Origin: Stappia sp.
GTDB taxonomy: Bacteria > Pseudomonadota > Alphaproteobacteria > Rhizobiales > Stappiaceae
Direction: 5' to 3'
Assembly (NCBI GenBank): GCA_002722295.1
Contig: PBLF01000011.1
Span: 117,738 to 181,737, forward strand
DNA: 64,000 nt
Below the pieces are notes generated by a model. It did not search any database. It was not told the origin of the DNA and saw only the letters and a program-made list of their open reading frames with translations. Positions 10,869 through 19,724 of the stretch are shown piece by piece; the stretch's first letter is position 1, and each line of letters starts with the position of its first letter. The translations under genes were made by a program, and so were the position numbers.

Positions 10869-10917
10869 TGGTCCGGCGCCGGAGGAGCAATCCGCCGGCG
10901 GAATCGGAGAGCCGATA

Positions 10918-10954
10918 CGACAAAGGCCCGCGTGATCCACGCGGGCCTTTGTCG
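10918..10954. terminator. Bidirectional terminator between phoB and gcrA
   Basis: A perfect 17-bp stem (from CGACAAAGGCCCGCGTG at 10918-10934 to its complement at 10938-10954) with a 3-base loop contains A and T runs on the two sides. It lies between the convergent phoB and gcrA stops and can serve both. It is one of the longest perfect inverted repeats in the window. Confidence 0.9.
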
Positions 10955-10979
10955 TTTGCACCTGCCGTTGTGATGCAGG

Positions 10980-11504
10980 TCAGCCGGTCGCGGAACTGCG
11001 GTCGCGACGACGGTCGTTGGCGGGCTGATAGGCAATGCGGCAATGGTACGGGCAGTAGGGCACGCCCGGTTCGGAGGAGTTGCCGCAGAAGTAGAAATCG
11101 TCCTTCGTCGGATCACCGATCGGCCATTTGCAGGTGCGCTCGGTAAGCGTGAGGATCGAGGCCCGCTTGGCGATCGGAACGACCTCCGCCCGGGGCTTTT
11201 CAACGGGCGCGGGGGCGGGCGCCGCCTCGACTTTCAGCGCGGTGGCGCCAACGGTCTGCGGGGCGCTGCCGCCGGTCTCGGTCGGAGCGGAGGGCTGGGC
11301 ATCGCCGTTCGCGGGGCGCGTCGTCTTGCGCGCCTTGGCGGGGGCCGCCGGCGCCTTGGCCCGGCCCGACAGACCGAGACGGTGCACCTTGCCGATCACC
11401 GCGTTGCGCGTGACCCCGCCCAGTTCAGCAGCGATCTGGCTGGCACTCAGTCCGTCCAGCCAAAGCTTCTTGAGAAGGTCGACACGTTCGCTTGTCCAGG
11501 ACAT
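10980..11504 (-). CDS. gcrA: Cell-cycle regulator GcrA
   Basis: GcrA is an alphaproteobacterial transcription factor that binds sigma70-RNA polymerase and acts at promoters carrying GANTC sites methylated by CcrM. The 174-residue product begins with the invariant MSWTSERVDLLKKLWLDG, followed by SASQIAAELGGVTRNAVIGK and VHRLGLSGRAK (the DNA-binding region). After an Ala/Pro-rich linker (about 50-125) it ends with the cysteine-rich sigma-binding domain CKWPIGDPTKDDFYFCGN...CPYHCRIAY. The gene is monocistronic and convergent with phoB. This gene is one of the strongest taxonomic markers in the window. Confidence 0.95.
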   Translation of the reverse strand: MSWTSERVDLLKKLWLDGLSASQIAAELGGVTRNAVIGKVHRLGLSGRAKAPAAPAKARKTTRPANGDAQPSAPTETGGSAPQTVGATALKVEAAPAPAPVEKPRAEVVPIAKRASILTLTERTCKWPIGDPTKDDFYFCGNSSEPGVPYCPYHCRIAYQPANDRRRDRSSATG

Positions 11505-11960
11505 GCGTCACACTCCGTCTTGGTCGCCCACCCGGCATATGGTTAATAAAACCTTGCCGGCACACCGGGTAGGTGTCCCGCCAATTGCCGGATTTTGAGG
11601 CTATTCTGAGTCAGGCACACGATATGTCGTGTCTGTCTGGAAAAAACCTACAATATGCCGGGTTTTTGGTGCAAGGTTCCGGCCCGATTCACTTGGGGAT
11701 AGCTGAGGTTTTCCCCAGCAAACGGCGCGTGACCGGCGCGGGCGTACGCCGTGCGCGCATGCTATTTCGTTGACTTTGCCGCGCATGCGCGGTGTATATC
11801 GGTCCGATCGTCGTGCCGCCTTCCGGGGCGGCGCTGTGCTTTTCGGGGGAAGGCGCTGCCCGTGGCACCGCGATCTTCCCGACACCACAGATCCGGCGAC
11901 AGGCCAAACGCATGAGGCGCCTTGTAACAAGGGCGCCGGCAACCAAGGAGCAAGACGGCA
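11505..11960. other. Intergenic region between divergent gcrA and argD
   Basis: This 456-base stretch separates the divergent gcrA and argD genes. No convincing gene is visible: the short open frames here lack ribosome sites and known motifs. It holds two GANTC sites, GAGTC at 11608-11612 and GATTC at 11686-11690, the target of the CcrM methylase. It also has a 7-bp AAAAACC/GGTTTTT inverted repeat (11642-11667) and, close to argD, a G+C-rich leader hairpin. Both promoters should lie here, but I cannot assign -35/-10 elements with confidence. Confidence 0.5.
11916..11937 (+). promoter_or_regulatory. Hairpin in the argD leader
   Basis: GGCGCCTTG (11916-11924) pairs with CAA-g-GGCGCC (11928-11937) around a TAA loop, with one bulged G. 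It ends 23 bases before the argD ATG, just ahead of the AAGGAG ribosome site, so it could affect argD translation or mRNA stability. No known riboswitch class is recognised. Confidence 0.35.
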
Positions 11961-13160
11961 ATGGTTGGCTCATCTCTCTATCAGACCTACAACCGCGCGA
12001 ACCTGGTGTTCGAGCGCGGCGAGGGGGTGTGGTTGGAGACGGCCGACGGGCGACGTTTTCTCGATTGCGCCGCCGGCATCGCCGTGAATTCGCTCGGCCA
12101 CAGCCACCCGGCTCTGGTGTCCGCGCTGAAGGACCAGGCCGAGAAGCTGTGGCACGTGTCGAACGTCTACCAGATCCCGGGTCAGGAAGAGTTCGGCCGC
12201 AAGCTCGTCGAGGCGACCTTCGCCGATCGCGTGTTCTGCACCAACTCCGGTGCGGAGGCGCTCGAATGCGCCATCAAGACCGCGCGCCGCCATTTTCACG
12301 TGAAGGGGCAGCCCGAGCGTGTCGATGTCATCACGTTCGAGGGCGCCTTCCATGGCCGGACTCTGGCGACCATCGCCGCCGGCGGACAGGCGAAATATCT
12401 CGAGGGCTTCGGTCCCAAGGCTCCCGGCTTCGTCCAGGTCCCCTTTGGCGATCGTGACGCATTGCTGGCCGCGATTTCCGAGACGACGGCCGCAATCCTG
12501 ATCGAGCCGATCCAGGGGGAGGGCGGGGTGCGCGCCGTCGACACGGAGACCCTGCGCGACCTGCGCAGGATCTGCGACGAGAACGGCATCCTGCTGATCC
12601 TTGACGAGGTCCAGACCGGTGTCGGGCGTACCGGCAAGCTCTTCGCCCACGAGTGGGCCGGCATCACGCCGGACATCATGGCGATCGCGAAGGGTATCGG
12701 CGGCGGTTTCCCGCTCGGTGCGTGTCTTGCGACCGAGGAAGCCTCCGACGGCATGCAGCCGGGCACCCACGGCACGACCTATGGCGGTAACCCGCTCGCC
12801 ATGGCGGTCGGAAACGCGGTGCTCGATGTGGTGCTTGCACCCGGCTTCCTGGAGGGCGTGCGCGAGAAGGGGCTTTTGTTGACGCAGAAGCTCTCCGGCG
12901 TCGTTGACCGCCATCCCGACATCTTCGAAGACCTGCGCGGCAAGGGGCTGATGCTTGGCCTCAAGTGCCGTGTGACCAACACCGCGCTTCTCGACCATTT
13001 CCGCAACGCCGGCGTGCTGGCCGTCGGTGCGGGCGAGAACGTTCTGCGTATCCTGCCGCCGCTGACGATCACGGCGGAGGAGATCGAGGAAGCGGTCTCC
13101 CGTATCGAGACCGCCGCGGAAGCCATGGAAAGCGACATGAAGAAGGGAGCGGCCGAGTGA
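11961..13160 (+). CDS. argD: Acetylornithine aminotransferase
   Basis: This PLP enzyme converts N-acetylglutamate semialdehyde to N-acetylornithine in arginine synthesis, and often serves as succinyldiaminopimelate aminotransferase in lysine synthesis. The 399 residues show a class III aminotransferase: [15 protein letters not shown] (95-109), the PLP-stacking FEGAFHGRT region, [12 protein letters not shown] (214-226) and the Schiff-base Lys244 in [13 protein letters not shown]. The ATG at 11961 follows an AAGGAG ribosome site. argF begins on the last base of its stop codon, so the two are translationally coupled. The pairing with argF supports ArgD over other class III transaminases. Confidence 0.93.
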   Translation: MVGSSLYQTYNRANLVFERGEGVWLETADGRRFLDCAAGIAVNSLGHSHPALVSALKDQAEKLWHVSNVYQIPGQEEFGRKLVEATFADRVFCTNSGAEALECAIKTARRHFHVKGQPERVDVITFEGAFHGRTLATIAAGGQAKYLEGFGPKAPGFVQVPFGDRDALLAAISETTAAILIEPIQGEGGVRAVDTETLRDLRRICDENGILLILDEVQTGVGRTGKLFAHEWAGITPDIMAIAKGIGGGFPLGACLATEEASDGMQPGTHGTTYGGNPLAMAVGNAVLDVVLAPGFLEGVREKGLLLTQKLSGVVDRHPDIFEDLRGKGLMLGLKCRVTNTALLDHFRNAGVLAVGAGENVLRILPPLTITAEEIEEAVSRIETAAEAMESDMKKGAAE

Positions 13161-14092
13161 TGACTGCTCAGCCCCGCCATTTTCTCGATCTGACCACCGT
13201 CGATGCCGAGGAGCTGCGCTTCATCCTGGATGGAAGCCGCCGCATCAAGGAAGCGCGCGGTCCCGTGCGCGTGAGCGGCGACGGCCCGCTTGCAGGCCGT
13301 GTCCTGGCCATGGTGTTCGAGCAGCCCTCGACGCGTACCCGCATCTCCTTTGACGTGGGAATGCGGGAACTGGGCGGTGAGACGCTGATGCTGACCGGCG
13401 CCGAAATGCAGCTCGGTCGCGGCGAGACCATTGCCGACACGGCCCGTGTGCTGTCGCGCTATGTCGATGCGATCATGATCCGGATTCTGGATCACGAAGC
13501 GCTGCAGGAACTGGCCGATAACGCCACCGTCCCCGTGATCAACGGCCTGACCAAGCTCACCCACCCGTGCCAGATCATGGCCGATGTGCTCACCTTCGAG
13601 GAGCATCGCGGCAAGATCGCCGGGCGGTCCGTTGCCTGGACCGGCGACAGCAACAACGTGCTGGCCTCTTGGGTTCACGCCGCGTCGAAGTTTGACTTCG
13701 AGCTTCGCATCGCGACGCCGGCCCAGCTCGCGCCGCCTTCGGATCTGATCGCCGAGGCCCGCAAGGCCGGGGCCGAGATCCGTGTGACGGATGATCCCTT
13801 CGAGGCCGTCAAGGGCGTCGACGCGGTCGTGACCGACTGCTGGGTGTCCATGGGCGACGACGAGGGCGACCGCCACAACCTGCTGAAGCCCTATCAGGTC
13901 AATGCCCGCCTCATGGCGGAGGCCGACCCGCAGGCGATCTTCATGCACTGCCTGCCGGCGCATCGCGGCGAGGAAGTGACCTCGGAGATCATGGACGGAC
14001 CGAACTCCGTCGTCTTCGACGAGGCGGAGAACAGGCTTCACGCGCAAAAGGGCATTCTCGCCTGGTGCCTGGGAGCCCTGCCGGCCCGATGA
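13160..14092 (+). CDS. argF: Ornithine carbamoyltransferase
   Basis: This enzyme makes citrulline from ornithine and carbamoyl phosphate, in the cytosol. The 310 residues contain the carbamoyl-phosphate site FEQPSTRTR (53-61), the HPCQ motif (in [10 protein letters not shown]), the DxxxSMG-type ornithine loop (DCWVSMGDD) and the catalytic [11 protein letters not shown] near the C-terminus. The ATG at 13160 shares a base with the argD stop; a GTG one codon earlier is possible. The end overlaps the hslO start by four bases (ATGA). Catabolic versions (ArcB) usually sit with arcA and arcC, which are absent here. Confidence 0.95.
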   Translation: MTAQPRHFLDLTTVDAEELRFILDGSRRIKEARGPVRVSGDGPLAGRVLAMVFEQPSTRTRISFDVGMRELGGETLMLTGAEMQLGRGETIADTARVLSRYVDAIMIRILDHEALQELADNATVPVINGLTKLTHPCQIMADVLTFEEHRGKIAGRSVAWTGDSNNVLASWVHAASKFDFELRIATPAQLAPPSDLIAEARKAGAEIRVTDDPFEAVKGVDAVVTDCWVSMGDDEGDRHNLLKPYQVNARLMAEADPQAIFMHCLPAHRGEEVTSEIMDGPNSVVFDEAENRLHAQKGILAWCLGALPAR

Positions 14093-15078
14093 GCGTTTCC
14101 GACGAACTCGACCGGCTCGGCGTCGCGCCGGCCGGGCGCGATGCCGTTCTGCCTTACGCGGTGGAGCCGCTCGACGTGCGCGGTCGTGCCGTGATGATGG
14201 GGCCGGTGCTCGACACCATCCTCAAGCGCCACGCGTATCCCGCGCCGGTCTCCCGGCTCCTCGCGGAGGCCGCGACGCTTGTTTCGCTGCTTGGAACCTC
14301 GCTCAAGTTCGAGGGCCGGTTTACCCTGCAGACGACGTCCGACGGTCCGGTCTCCATGCTTGTCGTGGATTTCGCCACGCCCGACGGCCTGCGTGCCTGT
14401 GCCCAGTTCGACGAGGACGCGGTCAGGCAGGCCGAGGCCGAGGGCAAGGCCGACAGCGCCAGCCTTTTGGGCAAGGGGCATCTGGCGATGACCGTCGACC
14501 AGGGGGCGGCCATGAACCGCTACCAGGGTATCGTCGCGCTCGACGGAGCCTCGCTCGAGGAGGTCGCCCACCGCTACTTCGCGCAGTCGGAGCAGATCCC
14601 GACCGTCGTCCGTCTCGCCGTCGGCGAGGTGCTCGACCGCAGGGAAGGCTCCGCCCCGTCCCATGCGTGGATCGCCGGCGGCGTGCTTGCCCAGTTCCTG
14701 CCCGAGGCGCCGGAGCGCATGCGCCAGCCGGATCTCGCGCCCGGAGATGCGCCCGAAGGTGCGGAAGTTGCACAGCACGACGAGGACGACGCCTGGACCG
14801 AGGCGCGTGCCCTGGTCGAAACCTTGCGTGACGACGAACTCACCGACCCCGCGATCACGGCGGAGCAGGTCCTGTATCGTCTGTTCAACGAGCGTGGCGT
14901 GCGCATTTTCGAACCGCAGCCGCTTGCCGATCGCTGCCGCTGCTCGGACGAGCGCATTCGCGCCATGCTGAAGGGGTTCACCGACGAGGAGCGCGCCGAC
15001 ATGACCGTCGACGGACGCATCGAGGTGACCTGCCGTTTCTGCAACACCCGCTACGATTATAGCGCCGACGAGGTCTGA
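14089..15078 (+). CDS. hslO: Redox-regulated chaperone Hsp33
   Basis: Hsp33 is a cytosolic holdase activated when its zinc-bound cysteines are oxidised. The 329-residue product has the N-terminal chaperone core (including [15 protein letters not shown] and [11 protein letters not shown]) and the C-terminal redox switch RCRC...CRFC, i.e. CxC followed about 30 residues later by CxxC. It is longer than E. coli Hsp33 (292), as usual in alphaproteobacteria. It starts within the argF stop codon, so it is co-transcribed with argDF, a conserved linkage in this class. Confidence 0.94.
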   Translation: MSVSDELDRLGVAPAGRDAVLPYAVEPLDVRGRAVMMGPVLDTILKRHAYPAPVSRLLAEAATLVSLLGTSLKFEGRFTLQTTSDGPVSMLVVDFATPDGLRACAQFDEDAVRQAEAEGKADSASLLGKGHLAMTVDQGAAMNRYQGIVALDGASLEEVAHRYFAQSEQIPTVVRLAVGEVLDRREGSAPSHAWIAGGVLAQFLPEAPERMRQPDLAPGDAPEGAEVAQHDEDDAWTEARALVETLRDDELTDPAITAEQVLYRLFNERGVRIFEPQPLADRCRCSDERIRAMLKGFTDEERADMTVDGRIEVTCRFCNTRYDYSADEV

Positions 15079-15090
15079 GACGGACCGGCG

Positions 15091-15747
15091 TCAGGCGGTC
15101 TCGCCGGTCTCGTGCGCGAAGTCGGCAACGGCCTGTGCCGTCCGGGTGAGGTTGCCTTCCCAGGTCGCGGGCGACGCTCCGCGCGGGGCCAGATCGTGAC
15201 TGCCATCCTCCAGCCAGACGAGACGGGCCTGATCCGGTAGCATCACGTCCTCAAGCTCGGCGGCATTGCCGAAGGCGTCGCGTTCGCCCTGGGCGATCAG
15301 TACCGGACGGCGGGATGCTTCCAGCGGGGCAAGTCGCCATGTGTCCGTGCGCCCCTGGGGATGAAAGGGATAGCCGAGACAGGCGACGCCCGTGACCCGG
15401 CGCGGTAGCGACGAGGATGCCGCCAGCATCGCGGCCACCCGCCCGCCCATGGACTTGCCGCCGATAAGCACGGGGCCTGATGTTTCGCCCAGGACCTGCT
15501 GCAGTGCCTTCTGGAATTCACCCACCAGAAGCTCGGCCTTCGGCGGCGGGCGTTTCGGGCCGCCGGCACGCCGTCCTGCCATATAGGCAAACTCGAAGCG
15601 GGCGACGTCGAGGCCGGCGGCTGCCGCGTGGCCGGCAAAGCGGTTCATGAAGCCGGAGTCCATGGCCGCTCCCGCGCCATGGGCAAGAAGCAGCGTCGCC
15701 ACTGCCGGCGCCTCGCCATCGGGTCGGGTCCACAGAAAATCGGTCAT
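15091..15747 (-). CDS. Alpha/beta-fold hydrolase (dienelactone-hydrolase-like, KANL2-type)
   Basis: This is a soluble hydrolase of 218 residues. The nucleophile elbow is GGKSMGG with Ser99; an acid (GERDAFG) and a histidine (LEDGSHDL) follow in the right order, and LAHGAG near residue 23 is the oxyanion loop. The set matches the predicted alpha/beta hydrolases of COG3571. The substrate is unknown. The ATG at 15747 has GAGGTG upstream on the minus strand; an extra 27 codons of open frame upstream look like non-coding sequence. It stands alone, convergent with hslO and divergent from the next gene. Confidence 0.8.
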   Translation of the reverse strand: MTDFLWTRPDGEAPAVATLLLAHGAGAAMDSGFMNRFAGHAAAAGLDVARFEFAYMAGRRAGGPKRPPPKAELLVGEFQKALQQVLGETSGPVLIGGKSMGGRVAAMLAASSSLPRRVTGVACLGYPFHPQGRTDTWRLAPLEASRRPVLIAQGERDAFGNAAELEDVMLPDQARLVWLEDGSHDLAPRGASPATWEGNLTRTAQAVADFAHETGETA

Positions 15748-15879
15748 GAAGGCACCTCGCTTGCGCCCCGGTTCTCGGTCACGAAGCCTTGATCCCGGAA
15801 GCGGTCGCCTATCCCACGAGACGGACATAGGTTCAAGTGGTACCGGTCTTCAAACCGTTGAAAGGGAGCGGGCGGACGC

Positions 15880-16722
15880 ATGAGCGAAGCGGATATCAGG
15901 CTTGCCGCATTTCTCGGCATTTTCGCCGCGATGGCGGTTTTCGAGATTGTGGTGCCGCGCCGCGTGCTCCTCGCGTCGAAGGCGCGACGCTGGACGACGA
16001 ACCTTGCCATCGTTGCACTCGACACCGCCGTCCTCCGGGTCGTGTTTCCCATGGCGGCCGTTGGCGTCGCGCTCTATGCGCAGGACGAGGGAGCAGGTCT
16101 TTTCGTGCTCGCCGGGCTTCCGCTCTGGCTGGCCGGGGTCATGGGCTTCGTCGCGCTCGACTTCGCCGTTTGGCTTGAACATTGGGCCTCGCACAAGATC
16201 CCGCTTCTTTGGCGGATCCACCGTATGCACCATGCCGACCGTGATATCGACGTGACCACGGCACTGCGCTTTCATCCCCTGGAGATCGTGCTTTCCATGG
16301 CTTGGAAGGCGGCCGTCGTCCTCGCCCTTGGCATTCCGCCCGTGGCTGTCCTCGTTTTCGAGGTGGTGCTGAATGGCGCGGCCATGTTCAACCACGCCAA
16401 CCTTCGGCTGGGGAACCGTCTGGACGGCCTTTTGCGCCTGCTTGTCGTCACGCCGGACATGCACAGGGTGCATCACTCGGTCATCCGCAGCGAGACGGAT
16501 TCCAACTACGGCTTCAACCTGTCGGTCTGGGACCGGCTGTTCGGAACCTATGTTGCGCAGCCGCGTGACGGCCACGAGGGCATGACCATCGGGCTCGAGG
16601 CGTGGCAGGACGAAAGGCCGTCGGGCATCGTCTGGTCGCTGCTGTTGCCGTTTCGCCCCTTGGTGAAGGATGCAAGCGCGGAGCGGACGGGCTCAGTAGA
16701 AGCTGACAGGGAAGTAGCGTAG
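15880..16722 (+). CDS. Sterol desaturase / fatty acid hydroxylase family protein
   Basis: This is a membrane di-iron oxygenase of 280 residues. Hydrophobic segments lie near 7-27, 43-66, 73-98 and 137-160. The histidine clusters that bind the two irons are HxxxH at 101-105 (HWASH), HxxHH at 114-118 (HRMHH) and a late HRVHH. The family hydroxylates or desaturates lipids, carotenoids or sterol-like substrates; the actual substrate cannot be told here. Its last 30 bases overlap the 3' end of the convergent binding-protein gene. Confidence 0.85.
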   Translation: MSEADIRLAAFLGIFAAMAVFEIVVPRRVLLASKARRWTTNLAIVALDTAVLRVVFPMAAVGVALYAQDEGAGLFVLAGLPLWLAGVMGFVALDFAVWLEHWASHKIPLLWRIHRMHHADRDIDVTTALRFHPLEIVLSMAWKAAVVLALGIPPVAVLVFEVVLNGAAMFNHANLRLGNRLDGLLRLLVVTPDMHRVHHSVIRSETDSNYGFNLSVWDRLFGTYVAQPRDGHEGMTIGLEAWQDERPSGIVWSLLLPFRPLVKDASAERTGSVEADREVA

Positions 16723-17574
16723 GTAGAGTTCGGCATAGACGCCCTTGGCCTGAAGGCGTGTGAGAGCATGATTGACCGCTGCCTGTCGCAGTGCGTCATC
16801 CTGGCGGAATGCGATGGTCAGTGCCCTGTCGAAGTAGCCCGGCTCCAGCCAGGGGCCGCCGACGAACTCGCAGCAGTCCCCTGATGTCTTGCCGTTCAGC
16901 CAGAACGACAGCGAAAGCCCGTCGCCGAAATGGACATCGGCTTCCTCTGTGCCGAGCGCCGCGCGGGCTTCCGTTGCCGTGGGATAGGTCTTGATCGTGG
17001 CATCGGCGAAGTAGGTGCGCAGGAACGCCTCGTGCACCGTGCCGGCCTCGACGGAGATGCGTTTTCCGGCCAGATCCTCGGGCAGCACGGAAAGCGTCTT
17101 GCCCTGCAGGACGGTGAAGCGACCTGGCAGCTTCAGGTAGGGATCGGAAAAAAGCAGCGTACGGGTGTTGGCCTCGGTGCGGGCGAGGCCTGCGATGATC
17201 GCGTCGCCTTCCTCCCGCACGAGGGCGGGCACGAGCGCGTCGAAGGACTTGATCCTCAGCGAACAGGCACTGTCCAGTTCCTCGCAGATCGCGCGGGCCA
17301 GGTCGATGTTGAAGCCGGTGAGCCGGCCTGTGCCGTCACGAAAGGCAAAGGGCGGGAAGTCGTCGCTGGCCAGAAAGCGGATCGTGTTGGGCGTCACGGT
17401 CGGCCTGTCGGCGCCGCCACGCGGGTCCCAGAAGTTGGGTACGGTGACCGCAGCGGGATCACCCTCCTGGCCGGACGCTCCGGGTTCCGCGCCTTGAGCC
17501 AATGCGCCCGCTACACCTGTCATGAACGCAAGGGTTGCAATCGCAAGGCGCCTGCTATCAAATCCGAAGGCCAT
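16693..17574 (-). CDS. Extracellular solute-binding protein, family 3 (amino-acid type)
   Basis: This is a periplasmic binding protein of 293 residues with a signal peptide ending GALA near residue 26. The mature part has the family-3 entry PNTIRFLASDDFPPFAFRD, GFNIDLARAICEEL, and the second-lobe signatures GLARTEANTRTLLFSDPYLKL and GKRISVEAGTVHEAFL. No permease or ATPase lies beside it, so it is an orphan receptor or works with an unlinked transporter. The C-terminal LYLRYFPVSFY is unusual. Expression is from the short divergent region shared with the glycosyltransferase gene. Confidence 0.85.
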   Translation of the reverse strand: MAFGFDSRRLAIATLAFMTGVAGALAQGAEPGASGQEGDPAAVTVPNFWDPRGGADRPTVTPNTIRFLASDDFPPFAFRDGTGRLTGFNIDLARAICEELDSACSLRIKSFDALVPALVREEGDAIIAGLARTEANTRTLLFSDPYLKLPGRFTVLQGKTLSVLPEDLAGKRISVEAGTVHEAFLRTYFADATIKTYPTATEARAALGTEEADVHFGDGLSLSFWLNGKTSGDCCEFVGGPWLEPGYFDRALTIAFRQDDALRQAAVNHALTRLQAKGVYAELYLRYFPVSFY

Positions 17575-17667
17575 TTCAGTTGTTTCCCGTCTCCGCCCCG
17601 CCTGTCCGGAGGGACGAGCATCCTTTTATCCCGTTCGCCCTTCAAGCGATATTACGAAGCGTTGTTC

Positions 17668-19638
17668 ATGGTCGATACCCTCTTGCCGCAGGAGAGAGCC
17701 GTTCCGCCTGGCGAGCCGCCGTATGGTGTACCGATCCGCCTCCCGTCCTCAAAGGCAGCGCGGCGTATTTCTAGAGAGAAAATGCCCCCCGATCACGCGG
17801 CGCGGCTGCTCTCGCTGCCGGCGGATCTGCGGGCCCTTTCGGAGCGCGGGCTCGCACCGGCACTTCTGCGTGAAGGGCTGCGCGAGGCGGCCCGTGCGCG
17901 GGTTGCCCCGGGCAGGGCGCTTCTTGATCTCGGCCTTGTCTCGAGCGAGGGGTACTATTCGGCCGTGGCCGAGGCGGCCGGCGTGCCCTTCCTGCCCGAG
18001 GGAAGCATCACCGCCTGTCTTGATCCGGCCTTTCCTCCACCCGAGAACTTCAACGGCCCCCTTGTGGTGGGGCGCAACGCGCGGGGCGAGACGATCGTCG
18101 TCGTTGCTCCTCCTCCCGGGCGCTTCGAGGTCTTCGCGCGCCACCTCGCATGGTTTCCCGAGTTGCGGGAGCGGGTGAGGATCGCATCGCCGCAGGCCAT
18201 CGCCCTGGCGGTTGCCGAGGCGGACCCGGGCAGGAGGCTGTCGCGGCGCTTGCCGGAAATGTCCGCGGCACGCACGCTGACGCGCACGCAAAGGCTCGTC
18301 GGTCTGTCTCTCCTGGCGGCCTTCGCCACGGGTGTTCTGCTCGGGGTGAAGGGGCTCATCCTCGTGCTCTCGATCCTAGTCACGTTCCTGGGGCTGCTCG
18401 CAAGCGTTGCCCGGACCCTTGCAGGTATCGCTTCCACCCGCAGTCCGCGTTGCGGAACCGGTCCGGCGGACGCGCGGCTTCCCTTCGCAAGCGTCCTTGT
18501 CCCTCTCTACAGGGAGGGGCGGGTGGCCACCTCGCTTGCGGCCCATCTTGCCATGCTCGACTATCCGCGCGACCGCTTCGAGGTCCTGTTTCTGGTCGAA
18601 GCGGACGATGACGAGACGCCCTCGGCGCTTTTGCCCCACCTTGAGGCGGGAATGCGTATCGTCACTGTTCCACCTGGAACACCACGCACCAAACCGCGCG
18701 CCCTGGCCCACGGGTTGTCGCTTGCCCGGGGCGAGATTGTTTCGGTCTTCGATGGCGAGGACAGGCCGGAACCCGACCAGATCAGGCAGGCGGCCACGCT
18801 GTTTTCCCGACTGCCACGGGATGTGGCTGTGCTTCAGGCGCATCTGGCCATTGACCACGGGGCTCTCAGGTTTTTTCCGCGTCAGTTCCTGATGGAGTAT
18901 TCCGCGCTCTTCGACTGTTTGCTCCCCTGGATGTCGTCGAGAGGCTGGCCGATCCCGCTTGGGGGAACATCCAACCACTTTCGCCGGGCCGCGCTGGAAG
19001 CCGTTGGCGGATGGGATCCGCACAACGTGACAGAGGACGCCGATCTGGCGGTGCGCCTTTCGCGCGGGGGATACCGTATGTCCACCTTCGCCTCGACCAC
19101 CTGGGAAGAGGCCCCGCTGACCTGGCATGCCTGGCACCGTCAGCGCACCCGCTGGCTCAAGGGCTGGCTGCAGACACTTCTGGTCTGCCTGCGTGATCCA
19201 TCGGCCCTTTTGGCGGACATGCGACGCGGCACGCGCCTCGTCGTCCTGCTGCTCTACCTTGCGGGCATGGTCACGACCCTTGCGGTGCATCCGCTTTTTC
19301 TGGCGGTCGTCATCGTCTACGGCCTGGGGCTTGCCGAGGTGCCGCTGGACGCGGTGGACTATGTCACGGTGATCGTGCCGCTGGCCGGCGTCAGCGTCAT
19401 TGCCTGCTATGGCAGCATGGGCGTGATGGCGATCGGTGGCGCGGCGGCGCGCGGGCGGCGACCGTCCTTGCTCGACCTGGTGCTCATTCCCTTCTACTGG
19501 CTGGCGCAGAGCGCCGCCTTCTACAACGCCGTGGTCGAACTCGTGCGACGCCCGCACCAATGGAGCAAGACCGAGCACGGTTTCGCCAGCCGACCCGGCG
19601 CACGTCGCAACCTTGAGCCCGGCATGCCGCCGTGTTGA
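17668..19638 (+). CDS. Family 2 glycosyltransferase with MshEN-like N-terminal domain
   Basis: This membrane glycosyltransferase has 656 residues from the ATG at 17668; an ATG at 17782, with AGAGAG just before it, would give 618. The N-terminal 60-190 region (RALLDLGLVSSEGYYSAVAE...FLP) resembles the MshEN/GspE N-terminal domain that binds c-di-GMP in other proteins. Two membrane spans follow (about 212-245), then a BcsA/NfrB-like GT2 domain with FASVLVPLYREG, the Asp motif FDGEDRPEP, TEDADLAVRLSRGG and QRTRW (QxxRW). Several C-terminal spans complete it. That pattern predicts processive or NfrB-like sugar transfer at the inner membrane, perhaps c-di-GMP controlled. It precedes the nuclease pair but lies 86 bases away. 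Confidence 0.82.
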   Translation: MVDTLLPQERAVPPGEPPYGVPIRLPSSKAARRISREKMPPDHAARLLSLPADLRALSERGLAPALLREGLREAARARVAPGRALLDLGLVSSEGYYSAVAEAAGVPFLPEGSITACLDPAFPPPENFNGPLVVGRNARGETIVVVAPPPGRFEVFARHLAWFPELRERVRIASPQAIALAVAEADPGRRLSRRLPEMSAARTLTRTQRLVGLSLLAAFATGVLLGVKGLILVLSILVTFLGLLASVARTLAGIASTRSPRCGTGPADARLPFASVLVPLYREGRVATSLAAHLAMLDYPRDRFEVLFLVEADDDETPSALLPHLEAGMRIVTVPPGTPRTKPRALAHGLSLARGEIVSVFDGEDRPEPDQIRQAATLFSRLPRDVAVLQAHLAIDHGALRFFPRQFLMEYSALFDCLLPWMSSRGWPIPLGGTSNHFRRAALEAVGGWDPHNVTEDADLAVRLSRGGYRMSTFASTTWEEAPLTWHAWHRQRTRWLKGWLQTLLVCLRDPSALLADMRRGTRLVVLLLYLAGMVTTLAVHPLFLAVVIVYGLGLAEVPLDAVDYVTVIVPLAGVSVIACYGSMGVMAIGGAAARGRRPSLLDLVLIPFYWLAQSAAFYNAVVELVRRPHQWSKTEHGFASRPGARRNLEPGMPPC

Positions 19639-19724
19639 AGCATGACCCGGTTTTCGGCTAGGTGGAGGTTCGCTCGCGCGAGTCGCGCAACGTCCCGCCC
19701 GTGAGGGCCCAGAGGAGGGAAGAC

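Noticed and set aside
11573-11773. A 66-codon open frame between gcrA and argD.
   Set aside because: No ribosome site, no similarity to a known family, and it spans the region expected to hold promoters.
19637-19657. GCATGACCCGGTTTTCGG resembling a rhizobial intergenic mosaic element.
   Set aside because: A single short match without the rest of the palindrome; could be chance.
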